This document shows, one piece after another, positions 58,847-64,000 of a stretch of DNA of 64,000 nt; position 1 is the stretch's first letter; the number at the start of each line of letters is the position of its first letter. Source of the stretch: Brotonthovivens ammoniilytica (GTDB lineage Bacteria > Bacillota > Clostridia > Lachnospirales > Lachnospiraceae). A program made the position numbers and the translations under genes. The stretch is taken from positions 620,001 through 684,000 of the forward strand of contig NZ_JAOQJQ010000001.1 in the NCBI RefSeq assembly GCF_025566885.1, in the 5' to 3' direction. The notes under the pieces are model-generated. The model saw only the letters and a list, made by a program, of their open reading frames with translations, had not been told where the DNA came from and ran no database searches.

Positions 58847-59459
58847 TTAAAAGTTCCCCTCCTGTCGTTTCAAGTAATGATCTGAAATATGCAAGTCCGG
58901 CGTCCACACCGTTTGTTACAGCGCTGGATGTAATGGTAGCACCGCTGATCGCATCAATTTCAGAATCGTCTGCAGAACCTGTTTTTGTAACTGTAAACTG
59001 TTCTACCTGTTTATCCTGGAACTGAGAGTAAAAAGATTCTTCTTTTGCTTTCATACCAAGACCGGCTGTTTCATTAATATCTGTAATGGAATAGCCGTTT
59101 AATGTTCCATCAAGCTGAACCCCGATGGAAAACTTAATGTCGCCTGCATATCCGTCATGAGATACAACAGTAATTACATAACCAAGTAAAGAACCATCAG
59201 CTTCCACTGCCTGAACACAGTTTTCAATAGTATCGCCGTATCCATTGTCAGCTGCAATTTTAGTAGCCTCCTCGGAAGAAAAATCAGGAAGATCTTTAAA
59301 TTCAGAAGCATTTTCGAATACAGTTTTATAGGCATTCTGCTGTGTTTCATAATTTACTTTTTCAATAGGTTCTTTAGTAACTCCATATACGGCACCAAGT
59401 CCCAAACCAGCAGCTACGGTAATTACACAAAGGATTAAAGCGTCTTTTATAATTTTCAC
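58839..59459 (-). CDS. rnfG: Rnf complex subunit RnfG (covalent FMN)
   Basis: A 206-residue subunit with an N-terminal membrane helix (about 7-28) and an extracytoplasmic FMN-binding domain. The flavinylation motif is ISGATITSSAV near residue 175, in which the Thr of SGAT is the usual ApbE target. It shuttles electrons on the outside face. One base overlap with rnfD. Confidence 0.94.
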   Translation of the reverse strand: MKIIKDALILCVITVAAGLGLGAVYGVTKEPIEKVNYETQQNAYKTVFENASEFKDLPDFSSEEATKIAADNGYGDTIENCVQAVEADGSLLGYVITVVSHDGYAGDIKFSIGVQLDGTLNGYSITDINETAGLGMKAKEESFYSQFQDKQVEQFTVTKTGSADDSEIDAISGATITSSAVTNGVDAGLAYFRSLLETTGGELLNE

Positions 59460-60400
59460 TATTTTTCCCCTCCTTTACCGAATGGTTTTGGAATGGTTAC
59501 TCTTTCAATCAATGGAACCAGTACGTTTGCAAAGATGATTGAGTAAGAACAGCCTTCTGCTGATGCTCCGAACATACGGAAAATACCAAGGAGGCATCCG
59601 CAGATAATACCGTACAGAATCTTTCCTCTTGGGGTAATCGGGGAAGTTACATAATCGGTTGCCATAAAGAAGGCTCCCAGAATCAGACCGCCGCCGCAGA
59701 TTTCCTGTACAACAAAAGGTACAAGATCGCCGGATGTTAAATGTCCGCCAAATAAAATAATAAATACAGCAAATGTAAGTATGTAAGTTCCCGGAATTCT
59801 AAGATCAATAACACCCATGAGAATCAGGAAAATTGCACCAATCAGCAGGGCAATTACAGAAGTCTCACCGATAGTACCGGCAATCCGTCCTGTGAGCATA
59901 GCCATGCTGTCGCTGTATAACTCTCCGCCTTTAATGATTGCCAGAGGAGTTGCTCCTGTGGCACCGTCAAAGGTAAAGCTTGTCATTGGACCTGTAAAGG
60001 CAAGAAGCAAAAAGCATCTTGCACCAAGAGCCGGGTTCATAAAGTTCTGGCCAAGTCCGCCAAAAAGCATTTTTACTACTACAATTGCAAATCCGCCGCC
60101 TACAATAGCCATCCAGTAAGGAATCGTATGAGACAGGTTCAAAGCCAGCAGCAGGCCGGTAACAACACAGCTTAAATCACCGATTGTCTGTTTTTTATGT
60201 CTGATTTTGTTAAATACCCATTCAGAAACCATACAGCTGGCAATTGTAACAACAATGATGCCTAAGGCTCTGGGGCCGAAATTATAAATACCAAAGACAG
60301 TAGCCGGCAGCAATGCAATAATTACATAAAGCATAATTCTGCTTGTACTTGCCTTGGATCTTATATGTGGTGATGAAGCAACATTATATAAATCACTCAC
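59459..60400 (-). CDS. rnfD: Rnf complex subunit RnfD (covalent FMN)
   Basis: A 313-residue membrane subunit with about nine helices, of the NqrB/RnfD family. The covalent FMN site is FDGATGATPLA near residue 155 (Thr of GAT). Start MSDLYNVASSPHIRSKAST is typical. It is thought to form part of the ion-translocating module. Follows rnfC after 26 bases. Confidence 0.95.
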   Translation of the reverse strand: MSDLYNVASSPHIRSKASTSRIMLYVIIALLPATVFGIYNFGPRALGIIVVTIASCMVSEWVFNKIRHKKQTIGDLSCVVTGLLLALNLSHTIPYWMAIVGGGFAIVVVKMLFGGLGQNFMNPALGARCFLLLAFTGPMTSFTFDGATGATPLAIIKGGELYSDSMAMLTGRIAGTIGETSVIALLIGAIFLILMGVIDLRIPGTYILTFAVFIILFGGHLTSGDLVPFVVQEICGGGLILGAFFMATDYVTSPITPRGKILYGIICGCLLGIFRMFGASAEGCSYSIIFANVLVPLIERVTIPKPFGKGGEK

Positions 60401-60426
60401 AATAGTCCACCTCTTTCTAACGTATA

Positions 60427-61746
60427 TTATTTTTTCCGTCTATTTGCAAGAATTGTTCTTCTCATAGATTTAATTGCCTGTGCCAGACTTCGCTTTGCAG
60501 GACATGTGAAACTGCAGCTTCCGCATTCCACACATTCCATACCGTTCCATTTTTCAAACATTTCTTCATCATAATTTTCTGCATAATCAGCTAATCTGGA
60601 TGGAACAATTCTGGATGGACAGGCTTCCACACAACGGCCGCAGTTAATGCAGGCGGTTGTTTCGCTTGCAGCAACATCATCTTTGGCCAGCGCCAGCAAA
60701 GCAGAGCTTGTCTTTGTGGCAGGTACATCCAGTCCAAACATGGCAAATCCCATCATAGGACCTCCGGAAATCACCTTTTCAGGCTGAACTTTAAATCCGC
60801 CTGCCGCTTCTACCAGCTCAGCAAAATTCGTTCCGATACATGCGCGGAAATTCTGAGGATCTGCTACCGCATCACCTGTAATGGTAATGATTCTTTCCAT
60901 TAACGGTTTTCCAAGTTTTACAGCATGATAAATTGCAACAATTGTATCCACGTTATCTACAATACATCCGGCATCAGCAGGAAGCATTGTGGAATTAATG
61001 GCACGGCCTGTTGCAGCATAAATCAGCTGACGCTCAGAACCTTGAGGATACTTCGTTTTTAATGCCTTTACTTCCATGCGTGGTTCATCTTTCACCATTT
61101 CAGATAACTTCGCAATGCAATCCGGTTTATTATCTTCGATACCGAAGATTCCTTTTGCGTTATCAAACAGTGAAAGAATAATGCGCATACCTTCTACCAG
61201 TTTTTCAGGCTCTTCCAGCATACGGCGGTAATCTGATGTAAGATAAGGTTCACATTCTGCACAGTTTGCAATAATGTAATCAATCTTTTCAGGTTCTTTG
61301 GGTGATAGTTTCACATGAGTCGGGAAACCGGCTCCACCCATACCAACAATCCCCGCATTCTGAATCCGCTTAATAATATCTTCTTTCGCTAAAGATGCCG
61401 TATCTTCCGTGGGCTGATACGCAGCCTCACTGAACTCTCCGTCATTTTCAACAACAATAGCGTTTACCATGTCTCCCACTGCAACTCTTCGCGGTTCAAT
61501 TGCTTTTACTGTACCCGAAGCACTTGCGTAAATCGGAGCAGACACGAAACCACCGGCTTCTGCAATCATCTGACCTCTTAATACCTTGTCCCCAACTGCA
61601 ACAATCGGTTTCGCCGGCGCACCAATATGCTGAGACAACGGATAAACCAAATCTCCCTTGGGTAAAAATTCCCGAATCGGCTTATCTTTAGACAGTTCTT
61701 TTCCATCGTAAGGATGGACACCGCCCTTGAAAGTACATAAACCCAT
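60427..61746 (-). CDS. rnfC: Rnf complex subunit RnfC
   Basis: A 439-residue cytoplasmic subunit, which binds FMN and NAD(H): a barrel-sandwich N-terminus (GGVHPYDGKELSKDKPIR), NuoF-like core GMGGAGFPTHVKL near residue 135, and two [4Fe-4S] motifs (CINCGRCVEACP near 365 and CVECGSCSFTCP near 404). It reduces NAD+ with electrons from ferredoxin by way of RnfB. Start at 61746 (AAGGG 9 bases upstream). First gene of the operon. Confidence 0.95.
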   Translation of the reverse strand: MGLCTFKGGVHPYDGKELSKDKPIREFLPKGDLVYPLSQHIGAPAKPIVAVGDKVLRGQMIAEAGGFVSAPIYASASGTVKAIEPRRVAVGDMVNAIVVENDGEFSEAAYQPTEDTASLAKEDIIKRIQNAGIVGMGGAGFPTHVKLSPKEPEKIDYIIANCAECEPYLTSDYRRMLEEPEKLVEGMRIILSLFDNAKGIFGIEDNKPDCIAKLSEMVKDEPRMEVKALKTKYPQGSERQLIYAATGRAINSTMLPADAGCIVDNVDTIVAIYHAVKLGKPLMERIITITGDAVADPQNFRACIGTNFAELVEAAGGFKVQPEKVISGGPMMGFAMFGLDVPATKTSSALLALAKDDVAASETTACINCGRCVEACPSRIVPSRLADYAENYDEEMFEKWNGMECVECGSCSFTCPAKRSLAQAIKSMRRTILANRRKK

Positions 61747-61801
61747 ATTCTGTGCCCTTCTTTCTTTTTTACTAATGGTTTGCCCATAAAAATTCCAATC
61801 T

Positions 61802-61831
61802 ATTATATCATACAATGTAAACCAATAACAA
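61802..61831 (-). promoter_or_regulatory. Promoter of the rnf operon
   Basis: On the minus strand TTGTTA (61826-61831), an 18-base spacer, and TATAAT (61802-61807) with TGA before it (extended -10). The leader is about 50 bases. Confidence 0.72.
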
Positions 61832-61865
61832 AAAAATCGAGTATTTTTTTAGATACAAGCCATGC

Positions 61866-61937
61866 AATTTCAAAAGGAGCAGACCCTGCAGGCAAAGAAC
61901 TAGTTCTTGGCAGGCAGGAGCTGATTCTTTTGAAATT
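61866..61937. repeat. Long imperfect hairpin upstream of the rnf promoter
   Basis: AATTTCAAAAG (61866-61876) pairs perfectly with CTTTTGAAATT (61927-61937). Inside is a near palindrome at 61886-61917 centred on AACTAGTT. Total about 72 bases. It is immediately followed by the family 2 repeat cluster. Confidence 0.7.
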
Positions 61938-61939
61938 AT

Positions 61940-62180
61940 ACGGCGACAGCCGTAAAGCGAAAAATCTTTGATTTTGAGCTTGGGCATGGCGTAAGCCAGG
62001 CAAAGCTTGAGCATGGCGTAAGCCAGGCAAAGCTTGAGCAGGGCGCAGCCAGGCAAAGCTTGAGCAGGGCGCAAGCCAGGCAAAGCACTAAAGCGAAAAA
62101 TCTCTGATTTTGAGCTTGGGCATGGCGCAGGCAAAAGGAAAGCTTTGAGCAGGGCGCGGCCAGGGGAAAGCTTTAATTTT
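61940..62180. repeat. Tandem repeat cluster, family 2
   Basis: About six degenerate units of 26-35 bases follow one another between 61976 and 62180; each holds GAGC, GGGCATGGCG or AGGGCGC, AGCCAGGCAAAGC. A longer block (TAAAGCGAAAAATCT, then GATTTTGAGCTTGGGCATGG) occurs at about 61953 and again at 62090. The reverse complement resembles 23030-23216. Units are contiguous, without unique spacers. Open frames through it are repeat translations, not genes. Confidence 0.8.
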
Positions 62181-62184
62181 AAGC

Positions 62185-62214
62185 TTGTACCTGATATCAT
62201 TTCTGGATTATACT
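62185..62214 (+). promoter_or_regulatory. Promoter of the YprB-like gene
   Basis: TTGTAC (62185-62190), an 18-base spacer and TATACT (62209-62214), starting directly at the end of the repeat cluster. The leader is only about 15 bases and holds GAGG. Confidence 0.6.
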
Positions 62215-62234
62215 TTAACTATGAGGTAATAAAC

Positions 62235-63431
62235 ATGAAAGAAATTATAACAAGAATAACATTAACTTCAGATCAGGTCTCTTTTCTTCCACTGATACCG
62301 GATAAAACCCTGTTTGCAGATATTGAGACCACCGGTCTTTCTTCTGCAAAAGATCAGATTTACTGTATCGGAACTTCTTATATTGAAACTTTTGATACGC
62401 AGACTTCTAATGCAATAACTTCTAATACACAAACACTTTATACCAAAACAGCCGATTATGTTATCTGTCAGCTGTTTGCAGAAAGCACAGAGGAGGAACC
62501 CCTGATACTCCAGAAGTTTCTGGTTCTTCTAAAGGACAGACAAATTGAAACTTTACTGACCTTTAATGGCGCTTCCTTTGATCTCCCCTTTCTGAAAAAG
62601 CGATGCGAAAGCTTTTCTCTTAACTTTAACCCGGCATTATTTCTGCATATTGATTTATATCAGGAAGCCAGATTCTGCCAGCCGCTTTTAGGCTTCACAG
62701 GTTTAAAGCAAAAACAGATTGAAGCATTTTTTCACGCTGATCGGAAAGATGAGTATTCCGGCAAAGAATTGATTGAGGTTTACCGTCAGTATCTGAAAGA
62801 ACCAAAGGAGGAACTGCTGCATCTGCTTTTACTTCATAATCTAGATGACATGAAGGGAATGTATGAACTCTTATCCATCCGGTGTTATTTAAAGTTTCTT
62901 CAAGGTAACTTTCAGATAAAAAAAGCAGAACTGGAATCTGATATTGATTATGAAGGAAATCAAAAGTTATATCTTACACTTCAGCTTGATCTTTATTCTA
63001 TGCTGCCTAGAAATATTACACTAATCAAACCGGATATCCAGATCCTTTTAAAGAAAAACCGGGGACTTATCCGAATTCCGGTATTATCTGCTGCTTTAAA
63101 GTATTTTCTAAAGGACTTTAAAAACTATTATTATCTTCCAGAAGAAGATACTGTAATACACAAGAGCGTTGGACAATATGTTGATTCCGGATATAAGATT
63201 CCTGCCTGCAAAGAAAACTGCTGTCTGAAAAAAGAAGGATATTTTATACGGCTGATCCATGCAGGTAATCTCCCGTATTTTCAGGAACATTATAAAAGCA
63301 AAAACTTTTATTTTGATGTCAGTGATTTACAGCCATTTCCCGGCCGGCCATTCAAACAGAAAAAAGATCTGATGCAGAATCTTTCTGCTGTTTTATCAGA
63401 TTATCTGAAGCATTTAAAAAAGCTTGTCTGA
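62235..63431 (+). CDS. YprB-like RNase H-fold exonuclease
   Basis: A 398-residue protein. The N-terminal DEDD-type exonuclease domain is visible: FADIETTGLSSAKDQIYCIG (Asp and Glu, about residue 32), LTFNGASFDLPFLKKRC (about 113), HIDLYQEARF (about 140) and LLHNLDDMKGMYELL (about 200). The second half is not recognised. Homologues are paired with helicase-like YprA in many Firmicutes, but no such gene is seen here. Start at 62235 has GAGG 8 bases upstream; the longer frame comes from the repeat and is rejected. Confidence 0.86.
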   Translation: MKEIITRITLTSDQVSFLPLIPDKTLFADIETTGLSSAKDQIYCIGTSYIETFDTQTSNAITSNTQTLYTKTADYVICQLFAESTEEEPLILQKFLVLLKDRQIETLLTFNGASFDLPFLKKRCESFSLNFNPALFLHIDLYQEARFCQPLLGFTGLKQKQIEAFFHADRKDEYSGKELIEVYRQYLKEPKEELLHLLLLHNLDDMKGMYELLSIRCYLKFLQGNFQIKKAELESDIDYEGNQKLYLTLQLDLYSMLPRNITLIKPDIQILLKKNRGLIRIPVLSAALKYFLKDFKNYYYLPEEDTVIHKSVGQYVDSGYKIPACKENCCLKKEGYFIRLIHAGNLPYFQEHYKSKNFYFDVSDLQPFPGRPFKQKKDLMQNLSAVLSDYLKHLKKLV

Positions 63432-63500
63432 CTTACAGACAAAACAGGCGCCTGCACAGGACAAAGATTTCTTTTTACTATTGTCCGGCAGACGCCCATT
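63424..63500 (+). terminator. Bidirectional terminator after the YprB-like gene
   Basis: A small hairpin TTGTCTG/CAGACAA (63424-63442) overlaps the stop codon. A larger one follows: GGCGCCTGC and GGACAA (63447-63464) pair with TTGTCC and GCAGACGCC (63481-63496), then CATTTTTAC. T-rich flanks on both sides suit the convergent gene pair. Confidence 0.75.
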
Positions 63501-63501
63501 T

Positions 63502-64000
63502 TTACTCCTGATCTGTGTTTAGTTTTTCAAGTGCTGATTTAAACATGTCTATCCATTGATCATATTTCTTTTCCGGCCTTTCTTCTGCCATCTTTCTTGT
63601 AACAGTTAATAGAAGCTTCAGGTTTACTTTTTTCGATTCAGCCGTAACATAAGGATGCTCTGTAAGCCTAGACAACGCCGTAACAAAATCCTCATAAGCA
63701 TTATAAGTTCCCCCTGCACAGTTTTCTTTGGCTATCCCAACAGCTTCCTGGAACAGCTCCAAAGCCTTCCCTTCCCAGTCCTGCCCTCCGCTAAAACAGC
63801 GGTACAGATCTCCGGTTCGAATACAATCACGCAAAAGATCCTGTCTGCTTTCCAGCGTTCCCAGATCTTCTGCCAGTGCCCGGCTGATTTCAAGAGACTT
63901 CTCCTGCATTCTAATGGTCTCCTCCGCCTCTACGAAACCACGTTCTAAAAATATGTGCCTTGCCAGATGCTGTGCACAGATTCCTATATTCTCCAGACTG
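63502..64000 (-). CDS. TPR-like helical repeat protein (C-terminal part, runs off window)
   Basis: The frame is open from the window edge to a stop at 63502, giving at least 165 residues; an internal ATG at 63909 is not preceded by a good ribosome binding site, and the frame upstream (SLENIGICAQHLARHIFLER) is helical and in keeping with the rest. The product is all-helical, with TPR-like pairs such as EGKALELFQEAVGIAKEN and AYEDFVTALSRLTEH. It may be the end of a tetratricopeptide-repeat protein. Function unknown. Confidence 0.65.
   Translation of the reverse strand, partial: SLENIGICAQHLARHIFLERGFVEAEETIRMQEKSLEISRALAEDLGTLESRQDLLRDCIRTGDLYRCFSGGQDWEGKALELFQEAVGIAKENCAGGTYNAYEDFVTALSRLTEHPYVTAESKKVNLKLLLTVTRKMAEERPEKKYDQWIDMFKSALEKLNTDQE

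Noticed and set aside
61826..61843. Rex site upstream of rnfC
   Set aside because: Only one half (TTGTTA) is present as the -35 element; the second half TAACAA is missing at the right distance on that strand.
61976..62180. Possible CRISPR array
   Set aside because: Units are contiguous and degenerate, with no unique spacers, no constant repeat and no cas genes nearby.
61808..62200. 130-codon minus-strand open frame over the family 2 repeat
   Set aside because: Its product is a translation of the tandem repeat (repeated ALPG and LKLCLAYAM-like units), it has no ribosome binding site, and it overlaps the rnf promoter.
1..64000. tRNA, rRNA, tmRNA, SRP RNA or recognised riboswitches
   Set aside because: No cloverleaf, conserved rRNA segment or riboswitch core was recognised by eye in the intergenic regions; a covariance-model search would be needed to be certain.

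Overview
The window reads as a chromosome segment of an anaerobic, spore-forming Clostridia member, most likely a Lachnospiraceae. Reasons: an alpha/beta-type small acid-soluble spore protein, GerW/YtfJ and YlbJ homologues, a complete six-gene Rnf complex, a trimeric NAD-linked [FeFe]-hydrogenase with its sensory paralogues, and moderate GC with AT-rich intergenic DNA. No rRNA, tRNA, CRISPR array, prophage or insertion sequence was seen. Most genes lie on the minus strand in long, tightly packed operons.

Layout. 1-5662 (minus): pepD, M23 peptidase, RsuA-type and RluA-type pseudouridine synthases, a HAD phosphatase and YgiQ. 5717-12889: a ylbJ-like sporulation gene facing the housekeeping operon yicC-remA-gmk-rpoZ-rimO-pgsA-cinA-rsmD-coaD. 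12899-23759: rqcH, a LysR regulator, a spore-protein gene, recG-fakA-yloU divergent from rpmB, the gerW group with a 49-residue membrane protein, and a NUDIX gene. 23848-33162: miaB, a NusG-II protein, a Gx transporter, ruvAB, a U32 peptidase and a SEDS/PBP pair whose reading frames overlap by 185 bp. 33165-44649: a redox locus of two divergent operons. 44902-48014: the proB-proA operon. 48060-49076: apbE. 49097-56551: a seven-gene envelope operon ending in its own two-component system. 56715-61831: rnfCDGEAB. 62235-64000: a YprB-like nuclease and a partial repeat protein.

The metabolic core is hydrogen and ferredoxin handling. HydABC should couple H2, NAD(H) and ferredoxin. Rnf couples ferredoxin:NAD+ oxidoreduction to an ion gradient. 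ApbE should flavinylate RnfD and RnfG. Around HydABC are two further H-cluster proteins that have lost the proton-relay cysteine (one with a PAS domain), a SpoIIE-type phosphatase, two GHKL ATPases, two DRTGG proteins and a PHP protein. The two operons diverge from a region holding a perfect Rex-type palindrome. The best candidate for a little-described system is this locus, read as an H2/redox-sensing partner-switching module.

Two families of dispersed intergenic repeats stand out. One is a layered stem-loop element in three copies (15834, 20915, 44659) with a covarying terminal stem. The other is a GC-richer repeat shared between 23030-23216 and 61940-62180.
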